From the NCBI GenBank assembly GCA_020637635.1, contig JACKKB010000004.1, positions 1-64,000 on the forward strand: DNA of 64,000 nucleotides, given 5' to 3'. The notes beneath the pieces were generated by a model. That model was not told the DNA's origin. It ran no database searches and saw only the letters and a program-made list of their open reading frames with translations. Below, piece by piece: positions 1-7,723 of this stretch. The translations under genes were made by a program, and so were the position numbers. How positions within the stretch are numbered: the stretch's first letter is position 1; each line of letters begins with the position of its first letter. The DNA comes from Albidovulum sp. (GTDB lineage Bacteria > Pseudomonadota > Alphaproteobacteria > Rhodobacterales > Rhodobacteraceae).

Positions 1-333
1 CTCGAGCCGTTGAAGGCGGCCTCGAAGGACCTGCAGGCGGCGGCGATGTTCTTCATGCAGAGCGGGATGAAGAACCCGAACGCCGCTCTCTCGGGCTCGT
101 ACGACTTCATGCATCTCTTCGGCCATGTCTGCCTCGGACTGATGTGGGCCCGGATGGCGAAGGCGGCCCGCGTGGCGCTCGCTGCCGGCAAGGGCGATGC
201 CGCCTTCTACGAGGCGAAGCTCGCCACCGGGCGCTACTACATGGCCCGCCAGCTGCCGATGACCGCCACCCACCTTGCCCGCATCACTTCTGGCGCCGAT
301 CCGGTGATGGCGCTGCCTGCCGAGGCATTCTAA
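1..333 (+). CDS. acyl-CoA dehydrogenase, C-terminal part (5' end outside window)
   Basis: The frame is open from base 1 with no start, so this is the tail of a longer gene. The about 110 visible residues (SGSYDFMHLFGHVCLGLMWA, then KLATGRYYMARQLPMTATHL) match the extra C-terminal domain of the long, about 590-residue FadE-like acyl-CoA dehydrogenases. These enzymes oxidise acyl-CoA to 2-enoyl-CoA using FAD, the first step of beta-oxidation. The catalytic and FAD-binding parts lie upstream and cannot be checked. The downstream thiolase and FadB/FadJ homologue support the assignment. A perfect 9-bp-stem hairpin follows 18 bp after the stop. Confidence 0.85.
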   Translation, partial: LEPLKAASKDLQAAAMFFMQSGMKNPNAALSGSYDFMHLFGHVCLGLMWARMAKAARVALAAGKGDAAFYEAKLATGRYYMARQLPMTATHLARITSGADPVMALPAEAF

Positions 334-351
334 GCTTGGCCCCTGACCCCA

Positions 352-374
352 GCGGCCGGCCTCGCGCCGGCCGC
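352..374 (+). terminator. GC-rich hairpin after the acyl-CoA dehydrogenase gene
   Basis: GCGGCCGGC, a 5-base loop, then GCCGGCCGC form a perfect 9-bp stem starting 18 bp after the stop codon. No T-tract follows, so it is an atypical terminator at best. It may instead stabilise the 3' end or attenuate transcription into the next gene. Confidence 0.35.
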
Positions 375-394
375 GGGACCTGCACGAGGACCCG

Positions 395-607
395 ATGCCG
401 AAACGCCTGCGCCTGACCCGCCGATTTCCCGCCGCGATGACGAACGACGCCTATCGGGCGCTGCAGCGCTTTGCGGGCGAGGCCGGCATCTCGCCGGACG
501 AGGCGCTGAGCTTTCTGTTCGAGAACTTCGGATCGGTCACCGACCACGACAACCTCACGCACAGGCTGCGGCTCTTCAAGTCCGAGCTCGAGGACCGCAA
601 GGCATGA
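395..607 (+). CDS. small conserved hypothetical protein (70 aa)
   Basis: This is a 70-residue charged protein with no signal peptide or membrane segment. The sequence reads like a helical bundle (NDAYRALQRFAGEAGISPDE, then FENFGSV and FKSELEDRKA). I do not recognise a named family. It starts 61 bp after the acyl-CoA dehydrogenase and shares its strand with the beta-oxidation block, so co-expression is likely. Its initiator is ATG. A repeat arm starts 18 bp after its stop. The codon usage is ordinary for the window, which favours a real gene. Confidence 0.6.
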   Translation: MPKRLRLTRRFPAAMTNDAYRALQRFAGEAGISPDEALSFLFENFGSVTDHDNLTHRLRLFKSELEDRKA

Positions 608-624
608 CAGGCGGAGAGCGCGCG

Positions 625-817
625 ATGGGTATTTGGACAACGAAGACGCGGAAGATGCGCCCCGGCGACGCCGCCGGCCCTCGAACGCGGGGTGCTTCTC
701 GGCTGCACCGGGGCGACTTCTTCGCTGGCGGTCATCGGCTCCCCAGCCTGTACCGCGGCCCGAGCCTCGCCCGATTCCGGTTAACAGACCGTTATTCTTC
801 GTTGTCGAAATACCCAT
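625..817. repeat. inverted pair of a 22-bp dispersed repeat
   Basis: Bases 625-646 and 796-817 are inverted copies of each other with 21 of 22 positions matching. The shared core is GGGTATTTSSACAACGAAGA. They flank about 150 bp of non-coding sequence between the 70-aa gene and the GST-like gene. A third copy of the core lies at 5946-5965 at another gene end. This looks like a dispersed intergenic element of the REP/MITE type rather than a gene. Confidence 0.6.
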
Positions 818-848
818 CCACGGCAGCCACCGGCGCGCAGGTTCGGGA

Positions 849-1481
849 ATGACGGCGCATCTCTACTGTTTCGGCGAATCGGGCAATGCCTACAAGGCGG
901 CGCTGACGCTCGAACTCGCGGGCTACGACTGGGCCCCGGTCTGGGTCGATTTCTTCAACGGCGGCGTCCGCACGGCGGAGTTTCTGGCGCTGAACGAAAT
1001 GGGCGAGGCGCCGGTCTTCACCGAAGGCGAGCTCACGCTCACGCAGAGCTGCGTGATCCAGCTGCACGTGGCGGAGAAGACCGGGCGCTTGCTCGACGGC
1101 GACCGCGACGAGATCCTGCGGTGGCTCTTCTGGGACGCTCAGAAGGGCTCCGGCCAGCAGGGCGCGCTGCGCTTCATGATGAACTTCTTGCCCGAGGACA
1201 GGCGACCGGCCGCCGTCATCGACTGGCTGAAGGCGCGCGCGATGACCGCGCTCGCCACGCTCGAGCGCCATCTTGCGGGGCGCGACTGGATCGTGGGCGA
1301 CCGCATGACGCTCGCCGATCTCGCCTGCTGCGGCTATCTCTACTATCCCGAACCCTTCGGCTTCAGCCGAGAGGCCTTCCCCAGCATCGACCGCTGGCTC
1401 GGCAGCATCGCCGCCCTGCCCGGCTGGAAACATCCCTATGACCTCATGCCCGGCCGTCCCTCGGACCGGGCAGCGACCTGA
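849..1481 (+). CDS. glutathione S-transferase family protein
   Basis: This 210-residue protein has the two-domain GST layout. The N-terminal thioredoxin-like part includes LNEMGEAPVFTEGELTLTQS, the usual GSH-binding edge with a cis-Pro-like position and a Ser. The C-terminal part is helical (RHLAGRDWIVGDRMTLADLA, the conserved GST C-terminal N-capping Asp region). The ATG at 849 is chosen because translation upstream of it reads through the repeat element and has no conserved character. The next gene, a thiolase, starts 12 bp downstream after GGAGG, so the two are probably co-transcribed. The substrate is unknown. Confidence 0.8.
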   Translation: MTAHLYCFGESGNAYKAALTLELAGYDWAPVWVDFFNGGVRTAEFLALNEMGEAPVFTEGELTLTQSCVIQLHVAEKTGRLLDGDRDEILRWLFWDAQKGSGQQGALRFMMNFLPEDRRPAAVIDWLKARAMTALATLERHLAGRDWIVGDRMTLADLACCGYLYYPEPFGFSREAFPSIDRWLGSIAALPGWKHPYDLMPGRPSDRAAT

Positions 1482-1493
1482 CCGGAGGATCCC

Positions 1494-2705
1494 ATGACCG
1501 AAGCCTTCATCTACGACGCCCTGCGCAGCCCGCGCGGCAAGGGCCGCGCCGACGGCAGCCTGCACGAGGTGACCTCGGTCGCGCTCTCGGCGAAGATCCT
1601 GAACGCGGTGAAGGAGCGCAACGGGCTCGATGGCCACGCGGTCGAGGACGTGATCTGGGGCAACGTCACCCAGGTCGGCGAACAGGGCGGTTGCCTGGCC
1701 CGATCGGCGGTCCTTCTCTCCGATCTCGACGAAAGCATCCCGGGCCTCGCCATCAACCGCTTCTGCGCCTCCGGCATGGAGGCGGTGAACCTCGCCGCCA
1801 ATCAGGTGCGCGGCGGCGCCGGCGCTGCCTATGTCGCCGGCGGCGTCGAGATGATGGGACGTGTCGCCATGGGTTCCGACGGCGCCGCCATCGCCGTCGA
1901 TCCCGAACTGGCGATGAAGACCTATTTCGTGCCGCAGGGGATTTCGGCCGACATCATCGCCACCGAATACGGCTTTTCGCGCGACGATGCCGATGCGCTG
2001 GCGGTTCAGTCCCAGAACCGCGCCGCAGCAGCCTGGAAAGAGGGGCGTTTCGCAAGGTCGATCGTGCCGATCGTGGACCGCAACGGGGTCACGATCCTCG
2101 ATCATGACGAATACATGCGTCCCGGCACCGACATGCAGACGCTCGGCGCGCTCAAGGCCAGCTTTCGCGACATGGGCGAGGTGATGCCGGGCTTCGACAA
2201 GGTCGCCCTGATGAAATACCCGCATCTGGAGCGGATCAACCATATCCACCATGCCGGCAATTCCTCCGGCATTGTCGACGGTGCCGCGGCCGTGCTGATC
2301 GGCAACCGGGACTTCGGCGAGGCCAACGGGCTGAAGCCCCGCGCCCGGATCCGCGCCACCGCCAAGATCGGCACCGACCCGACGATCATGCTGACCGGCC
2401 CGGTGCCGGTGACGCAGAAGATCCTGAAGGATGCGGGCATGGCTATCTCCGACATCGACCTCTTCGAGGTGAACGAAGCCTTCGCCTCCGTCGTCCTGCG
2501 CTTCATGCAGGCCTTCGACGTCGATGCCGGCAAGGTGAACGTGAACGGCGGCGCCATCGCCATGGGCCATCCGCTCGGTGCCACCGGCGCGATCATCATC
2601 GGCACGCTTCTCGACGAGCTCGAGCGCTCCGACAAGGGCACCGGGCTTGCGACACTCTGCATCGCCAGCGGCATGGGCGCGGCCACGATCATCGAGCGGG
2701 TGTGA
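1494..2705 (+). CDS. acetyl-CoA C-acyltransferase (thiolase, FadA type)
   Basis: This 403-residue thiolase carries out the final, CoA-dependent cleavage of 3-ketoacyl-CoA in beta-oxidation. The nucleophilic cysteine lies in NRFCASGMEAVN near residue 90. The histidine loop is GGAIAMGHPLGATGA, and the second cysteine lies in TLCIASGMGAA near the C-terminus (usually CIGGG, here CIASG). The length is typical for the family. A good ribosome site (GGAGG) precedes the ATG. The stop overlaps the next start as TGATG, indicating translational coupling. With the FadB homologue downstream it would form the trifunctional beta-oxidation complex. Confidence 0.92.
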   Translation: MTEAFIYDALRSPRGKGRADGSLHEVTSVALSAKILNAVKERNGLDGHAVEDVIWGNVTQVGEQGGCLARSAVLLSDLDESIPGLAINRFCASGMEAVNLAANQVRGGAGAAYVAGGVEMMGRVAMGSDGAAIAVDPELAMKTYFVPQGISADIIATEYGFSRDDADALAVQSQNRAAAAWKEGRFARSIVPIVDRNGVTILDHDEYMRPGTDMQTLGALKASFRDMGEVMPGFDKVALMKYPHLERINHIHHAGNSSGIVDGAAAVLIGNRDFGEANGLKPRARIRATAKIGTDPTIMLTGPVPVTQKILKDAGMAISDIDLFEVNEAFASVVLRFMQAFDVDAGKVNVNGGAIAMGHPLGATGAIIIGTLLDELERSDKGTGLATLCIASGMGAATIIERV

Positions 2706-3169
2706 TGGCCATCTTCCGGAAGGGCAGCGTCCCCGAGACGCATCCGGGGTCACACTACCCCGCCCCATACACCCTCGGTCCGGGCAATCTCTCCTACCGG
2801 CACCTGTCCGAGGCCGGCGGCCTCACCCAGTTCGGCGCGGCGCTTGAAACGCTCCACCCTGGCGGACAGTCAAGCCAGATGCACTGGGAAGACAGCGAGG
2901 ACGAGTTTCTCTACATGATTTCGGGCGAAATCACAGTCGTGGAGAATGGCGAGGATACCGTGATCGGGCCGGGTGACGCCTGCGTCTGGAAGGCAGGCAC
3001 GCCGGTGGCTCATTGCCTTCGGAACCACACCCACAGGCCTGCCACATACCTGATCGTCGGCACCCGCGACGCGGGAAACATCACGCATTATCCCGGCCTC
3101 GACATGCTGGCGACACCGGCCGGCTATACGCGCCTGGACGGCACCCCCTACCCCGAGCGCGAGGAGTGA
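2705..3169 (+). CDS. cupin-domain protein, first of a tandem pair
   Basis: This 154-residue protein is a single cupin barrel. Motif 1 reads MHWEDSEDEFLYMISG: the first His and the Glu are present, but the second metal-binding His is replaced by Glu. Motif 2 (PGDACVWKAGTPVAHCLRN) retains its His. The ATG at 2705 overlaps the thiolase stop; a GTG one codon earlier is possible. It is clearly paralogous to the next gene: the DEF, GEIT/GELT, PGD and WKAG blocks align. Its role is unknown; its place inside a beta-oxidation operon suggests it handles a particular acyl substrate or a related aldehyde or sugar. Confidence 0.8.
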   Translation: MAIFRKGSVPETHPGSHYPAPYTLGPGNLSYRHLSEAGGLTQFGAALETLHPGGQSSQMHWEDSEDEFLYMISGEITVVENGEDTVIGPGDACVWKAGTPVAHCLRNHTHRPATYLIVGTRDAGNITHYPGLDMLATPAGYTRLDGTPYPEREE

Positions 3170-3174
3170 ACACC

Positions 3175-3669
3175 ATGCCAAAGCTCGATATCGACAACGC
3201 CCCCCTTCGCACCGGGTCGATCTACCCCGAACCCTATGCCAGCCAGATGGCGGGGCGGTCGTCGCTCCGTCTGGGTGAGCTCGCCGGGCTCACGCAATTC
3301 GGCGTCAATATCGTGATCCTCGAGCCCGGCGCCGTCGCCTCGCTGCGCCACTGGCACCTGAGGGAGGACGAGTTCGCCATCGTTCTCGAAGGCGAACTGA
3401 CGCTGGTCGAGGATGCGGGCGAAACGCCGATGCGACCCGGCGATTGCGCCGCCTGGAAAGCCGGCGTGGCGAATGGCCACCGCTTCGTCAACAGATCGGA
3501 CCGGGTGGCGCGGTTTCTCGTCGTCGGCACCAAGGCGCCGGACGAGGTGGCGACCTATACGGATGTGGATCTGAAGGTCCGGATCGGCGGCGGCAAGGCC
3601 CGCTTCACCTATCATGATGGCAGCGACTGGTCCGGGCATCGGGACCTGCCGAAGGGAGAGAAGAGATGA
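3175..3669 (+). CDS. cupin-domain protein, second of a tandem pair
   Basis: This 164-residue cupin carries the canonical metal motif HWHLREDEFAIVLEG (HxHx4Ex6G) and motif 2 PGDCAAWKAGVANGHRFVN. All four expected metal ligands are therefore visible, unlike in its neighbour. The start at 3175 sits 5 bp after the first cupin's stop. An upstream ATG in the same frame lies inside the other cupin and gives unrelated sequence. The stop overlaps the fadB-like start (ATGA). The pair probably arose by tandem duplication and then diverged. It has no signal peptide, so it acts in the cytoplasm. The substrate is unknown. Confidence 0.82.
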   Translation: MPKLDIDNAPLRTGSIYPEPYASQMAGRSSLRLGELAGLTQFGVNIVILEPGAVASLRHWHLREDEFAIVLEGELTLVEDAGETPMRPGDCAAWKAGVANGHRFVNRSDRVARFLVVGTKAPDEVATYTDVDLKVRIGGGKARFTYHDGSDWSGHRDLPKGEKR

Positions 3670-5867
3670 CCGATTTCACCTATGCCGTGGACGCCGACGG
3701 CGTCGCCACCATCACCTGGGACGTGCCGGGCAAGTCGATGAACGTCATGAGCCGCGAGGGCTTCCTGCAACTTGACGGAATGATCGACGCCGCACTCGGC
3801 GACAGCGCGGTGAAGGGCATCATCGTGACCTCCGCCAAGGAAAGTTTCGCCGGCGGCATGGATCTCAACGTGCTGGCCACGATCCGCGACAGCGCGGGCG
3901 CCAACCCGGGTCCGGCGCTGTTCGACTTCATCATGTCGGCGCACCGGGTGCTGCGCAAGCTGGAACGTGCCGGCAGAGACCCGAAGACCGGCAAGGGCGG
4001 CAAGCCCGTGGTCTGTGCACTGCCCGGCACCGCCGCCGGCATCGGCACCGAGATCGCGCTTGCCTGCCATCGCAGGATCATGGCGGAGGCGCCGAGAGCA
4101 AGGATCGGCTTGCCCGAGATTCTCGTCGGCCTCTTCCCCGGCGCCGGCGGCACCACGCGCTATTCGCGCATGGTGGGCGCCATGGCCGCGGCGCCGGTGC
4201 TTCTGGAAGGCAAGATGCTGGAGCCGAAGGCGGCGAAGGCGGCGAGCCTCATCGACGAGGTTGTCGCCCCCGACCAGCTCATGGCGCGGGCCCGCGACTG
4301 GGTGCTGAACGCGACCGATGCCGAGATCGTCAAGCCCTGGGACCAGAAGGGCTTCAAGATGCCGGGCGGCGCCCCCTACCACCCGGCGGGATTCATGACC
4401 TTCGTCGGTGCCAACGCGATGATCCTCGGCAAGACGCAGGGCGTCTACCCGGCCGCGAAGGCGCTTCTGAGCGCGGTCTACGAGGGCGCGCTGGTCGATT
4501 TCGACACCGCGCTCAGGATCGAGGCGCGCTGGTTCGTCTCGATCCTGCTCGACCCCAGGTCCTCGGCGATGATCCGGTCGCTCTTTATCAACAAGGAGGC
4601 GCTGGAGAAGGGAGCGAACCGGCCGTCGGTGCCCGATCAGCGGGTGCGGAAGGTGGGCATCCTCGGCGCCGGCATGATGGGTGCGGGCATCGCCTATGTG
4701 AGCGCCGGTGCCGGCATCGAGGTCGTGCTGATCGACGCGAGGCAGGAGGCCGCCGACCGCGGCAAGTCGCATTCCGCGGAGCTCCTCGACAAGGGCATGA
4801 AGCGCGGCAAGGTGACGGCAGAGAAGAAGGCCGAGGTTCTCGGCCGGATCACGGCCACGACCGACTACGCAGCACTTTCCGGCTGCGATCTCGTCGTCGA
4901 GGCGGTCTTCGAGGACATGGGCGTCAAGGCCGAGGTGACGGCCAGGGCCGAGGCGGTCATCCCGCAGGACGCGATCTTCGCCACCAATACCTCGACCCTG
5001 CCGATCTCGGATCTCGCGAAGGCCTCGGCGCGGCCGGGGCAGTTCATCGGCATCCACTTCTTCAGCCCGGTCGACAAGATGAACCTCGTCGAGATCATCA
5101 GGGGCCGCGAGACCGGCGAGATTGCCGTCGCCAAGGCGCTCGACTTCGTGCGCCAGATCCGCAAGACACCGATCGTGGTCAACGATGCGCGCTTCTTCTA
5201 CGCCAACCGCTGCATCATCCCCTATATCAACGAGGGGATCCGCATGCTGGCCGAGGGGGTGGAGCCGGCGCTGATCGAGAACGCCGCCAGGCTTCTCGGC
5301 TTCCCGCTCGGGCCCTTGCAACTCGTCGACGAGACCTCGATCGACCTCGGGGTGAAGATCGCCCGTGCGACGAAGGCCGCGATGGGCGATGCCTATCCCG
5401 ACGGCGCCGTCGATGCGGTGCTGTTCGCGATGGCCGACAAGGGCCGGCTCGGGCGCAAGGCGGCGGCGGGCTTCTACGCCTATGACGAGAAGGGCAGCCG
5501 TCTCGGCCTCTGGGAGGGGCTTGCCGCGGACTACAGGGTGGCGGCAAGACAGCCGGAACTGGGCGAGGTGCAGCAGCGGCTGATGATGGCGCAGGTGCTG
5601 GAGGCGGTGCGCGCGCTCGAGGAGGGCGTGCTCGGGGATATCCGCGAGGGCGATGTCGGCGCGATCCTCGGCTGGGGCTTCGCGCCCTGGTCCGGGGGAC
5701 CCTTCTCCTGGCTCGACATGATCGGCGCGCAGCAGGCGGTCGGGATCTGCGAGCGTCTTGCTTCGGCCCATGGCGCCCGGTTTGCGCCACCGGCCCTCCT
5801 GCGCGAGATGGCGGCGAAGGGGCAGAGCTTCTACGGCCGTTTCGGCGCCGGCGCCAGGGCGGCCTGA
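3666..5867 (+). CDS. enoyl-CoA hydratase / 3-hydroxyacyl-CoA dehydrogenase fusion (FadB/FadJ type)
   Basis: This 733-residue bifunctional enzyme hydrates 2-enoyl-CoA and oxidises the resulting 3-hydroxyacyl-CoA with NAD. The N-terminal crotonase part has the oxyanion-hole segment SFAGGMDLNVL and the catalytic region IGLPEILVGLFPGAGGTTR. The dehydrogenase part starts near residue 330 with the Rossmann motif GILGAGMMGAGIAYVSA. It contains GIHFFSPVDKMNLVEIIRG with the catalytic His, then the duplicated C-terminal helical domain (ANRCIIPYINEG). The start is coupled to the upstream cupin (ATGA). With the thiolase it should form the alpha2-beta2 beta-oxidation complex. FadJ and FadB cannot be told apart by eye. 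Confidence 0.92.
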   Translation: MTDFTYAVDADGVATITWDVPGKSMNVMSREGFLQLDGMIDAALGDSAVKGIIVTSAKESFAGGMDLNVLATIRDSAGANPGPALFDFIMSAHRVLRKLERAGRDPKTGKGGKPVVCALPGTAAGIGTEIALACHRRIMAEAPRARIGLPEILVGLFPGAGGTTRYSRMVGAMAAAPVLLEGKMLEPKAAKAASLIDEVVAPDQLMARARDWVLNATDAEIVKPWDQKGFKMPGGAPYHPAGFMTFVGANAMILGKTQGVYPAAKALLSAVYEGALVDFDTALRIEARWFVSILLDPRSSAMIRSLFINKEALEKGANRPSVPDQRVRKVGILGAGMMGAGIAYVSAGAGIEVVLIDARQEAADRGKSHSAELLDKGMKRGKVTAEKKAEVLGRITATTDYAALSGCDLVVEAVFEDMGVKAEVTARAEAVIPQDAIFATNTSTLPISDLAKASARPGQFIGIHFFSPVDKMNLVEIIRGRETGEIAVAKALDFVRQIRKTPIVVNDARFFYANRCIIPYINEGIRMLAEGVEPALIENAARLLGFPLGPLQLVDETSIDLGVKIARATKAAMGDAYPDGAVDAVLFAMADKGRLGRKAAAGFYAYDEKGSRLGLWEGLAADYRVAARQPELGEVQQRLMMAQVLEAVRALEEGVLGDIREGDVGAILGWGFAPWSGGPFSWLDMIGAQQAVGICERLASAHGARFAPPALLREMAAKGQSFYGRFGAGARAA

Positions 5868-5889
5868 GCGGCGCGCGACATGACGGGGC

Positions 5890-5965
5890 GGGGGCTCCGC
5901 CCCCAGGGGTCCGTTGCTTCGCGAAGCAACCGACCCCTCCCCCGGGGGTATTTCCACAACGAAGA
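5890..5965. repeat. composite palindromic element at the fadB-like 3' end
   Basis: In order: GGGGGC-TCC-GCCCCC (5890-5904); a long hairpin at 5906-5937 built around the perfect 18-bp palindrome at 5913-5930 (GTTGCTTCG / CGAAGCAAC) with outer arms GGGGTC/GACCCC; the palindrome CCCCCGGGGG (5939-5948); and a copy of the dispersed core GGGTATTTCCACAACGAAGA (5946-5965). It ends 3 bp before the stop of the convergent sulfotransferase gene. It may end transcription from both sides, although there is no T-tract. Confidence 0.6.
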
Positions 5966-5968
5966 GTA

Positions 5969-6625
5969 TCAGGCCGGATCGAAGCCGTAGCCGAAGCGGC
6001 CGATATCCTCGGCGCAGATCCCTGCCAGCGTCGCCGCATCGGCGTCCGAGTAATAGGGGCGCCAGTCGCGGCGGCGTTCGGACCGGTTCGCGACCGGCAG
6101 CGGCGCGAGCGCGAAGCCGAGATGGGCTTCGAGGGGGGCTGCATCCTCCGCGAAGCGTTCGAGCCGGATGAAGAGATCGCAGCGTTCGGCGCCGGCGGCA
6201 GTCGTCACGTAGCGCGCATAGGGATGGGCCGCGACGCTTGCACGGGTTTCGGGCGCATTGAGGAAATCGCTGAAACCGTTCCGCCGCGCCATCGTCACCG
6301 CGGGATGGGCGAAGCGCTGTTTACGCAGCCAGTGATAATAGCTGACCATCCGGTCCCAGGGGTTGCGCACCAGCGTGAAGGTGAAGAAGGAGGCGATTTC
6401 GTCGTCATCGGCGAGACCGCGGATGTCGGCGAGCGTCGCGTGCTTCCAGAGCCGGCCGGCGGCCGTCATGCCTGCAAGCCGTCGCCTGCGGGCACGCGCC
6501 TTGGGCGTGTCGCCGATCAGCACATCGTCCTTCATCGCCCGCGCCTCGAGCGCCATCGCCAGGGAGGTGCCGCCGGTCTTGGGGATATGGACGAAGATGT
6601 AGCGGCGGCCGCGCGAGAGGATCAT
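5969..6625 (-). CDS. sulfotransferase family protein
   Basis: This 218-residue cytosolic protein has the PAPS-binding signature. The 5'-phosphosulfate loop is IFVHIPKTGGTSLA near residue 11, and the 3'-phosphate segment is FTLVRNPWDRMVSYYHWLRK near residue 85. This pattern belongs to the Sulfotransfer_2-like group, which transfers sulfate from PAPS to hydroxyl groups, often of glycans. The acceptor is unknown. The ATG is the first codon of the open frame and directly precedes the conserved motif. It is convergent with the beta-oxidation block and separated from it by the palindromic element. No glycan genes are adjacent. Confidence 0.8.
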   Translation of the reverse strand: MILSRGRRYIFVHIPKTGGTSLAMALEARAMKDDVLIGDTPKARARRRRLAGMTAAGRLWKHATLADIRGLADDDEIASFFTFTLVRNPWDRMVSYYHWLRKQRFAHPAVTMARRNGFSDFLNAPETRASVAAHPYARYVTTAAGAERCDLFIRLERFAEDAAPLEAHLGFALAPLPVANRSERRRDWRPYYSDADAATLAGICAEDIGRFGYGFDPA

Positions 6626-6691
6626 GCCGGCAGGCTACAGCGTTTCGCCGCGCGGGTGAATCCCGATCCGGGCGGCCCCGGCATCCTGCGC

Positions 6692-7630
6692 TCAGCGTCC
6701 GCGGGCCGCGACGAGGACTCCGGCCGCGAAGATCAGCGCCATGCCGACAAGCGCGCGCGGCTCCAGCACCTCGCCCCAGAGCCTCCAGCTCCACAGGGCA
6801 CTCGCGGGCAGGATCACGTATTCGAAGACCGCGACCCGGCTCGCCTCGGCGATCTGGTAGGCGCGCAGCATGAGCGCGATCGCGACCAGCGAGCCCACCG
6901 CCTGCAAGGCCGTGATCTCGAGGAACTCCCGAGAGGGCCAGACCCAGCCGCGCAGGATGAACCCGCCGGCGCCTTCGGGGACGACGGGCTGCCAGAGCGC
7001 CAGGAGGGCGAGCCCGGCGAGACCCAGGGCGCCGAGCGCGAGGAAGAAGCCGAGCGTCAGCGTCGCGGTCGATTCGCCCTCGCACCATTCGCGCGTGGCG
7101 ATGTTGCCGAGCGCATAGAGCACCGCGGCCGCCACCGGAAGGATTGCCGCAAGGCCGATCGAGGCGCCGCCCTGCGGCCCGAGGACCAGAACCGCCCCGG
7201 CGAAACCAAGCGCCGCGGCGGCGATGCGGAAGGGGCCGATCCGTTGCCCGTAGACCAGCCGGGCGATGAGAAGGACGAAGATCGGCGAGGTGAAGAGCCC
7301 GGCCGCCACGACCGCCACCGGAAGAAAGGCCAGGCAGCCGAAATACATCAGTATCGCGAACCCGTGCAGGAGGCTTCGTGCGACGACCCCGCGCCAGCGC
7401 TTCGGCCGCAGATCGAGCCCGAGGGCGGGCGCGGCCAGCGTCACGAGCAGAACCGCCATGAGTGTCCGCGTGGCATGGAACTGCCAGACCCCGTGCGTGG
7501 CCGCGATCAGCCGCACGTGATTGTCGGTGTATCCGATGATGACCGCATAGCCGAGGATGGCCCAAGCGGCGGCCATGGTCCGGTTGCCGGTGCGCGCCGC
7601 CCCGGTGCCGCTGTCAGCGCGGGTCGCCAT
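6692..7630 (-). CDS. DMT/EamA-family transporter
   Basis: This 312-residue inner-membrane protein has about ten hydrophobic helices in two repeated EamA halves. Examples are AWAILGYAVIIGY near the start and VALALMLRAYQIAEASRVAV followed by the conserved FEYVILPASALWSW in the second half. The ATG at 7630 is preferred over one 51 bp upstream because GGAG lies 5 bases in front of it. EamA proteins export small metabolites or amino acids; the substrate cannot be predicted. It is divergent from the acyl-CoA ligase gene, with about 90 bp between the starts. Confidence 0.82.
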   Translation of the reverse strand: MATRADSGTGAARTGNRTMAAAWAILGYAVIIGYTDNHVRLIAATHGVWQFHATRTLMAVLLVTLAAPALGLDLRPKRWRGVVARSLLHGFAILMYFGCLAFLPVAVVAAGLFTSPIFVLLIARLVYGQRIGPFRIAAAALGFAGAVLVLGPQGGASIGLAAILPVAAAVLYALGNIATREWCEGESTATLTLGFFLALGALGLAGLALLALWQPVVPEGAGGFILRGWVWPSREFLEITALQAVGSLVAIALMLRAYQIAEASRVAVFEYVILPASALWSWRLWGEVLEPRALVGMALIFAAGVLVAARGR

Positions 7631-7723
7631 ATCGTCTCCGTCTGTCGTTTCGACATTCCCATCAAGCCCGCGCGCGGGCAATAATCGCGCCCGTTAGCGA
7701 CATTGCCGGTCGAGGAGGACCCC

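Noticed and set aside
792..2768. Very long open frame on the minus strand (658 codons)
   Set aside because: It is opposite the GST-like and thiolase genes, both with clear family motifs, and its translation is a low-complexity run rich in Gly, Arg and Asp, as expected of antisense reading in GC-rich DNA.
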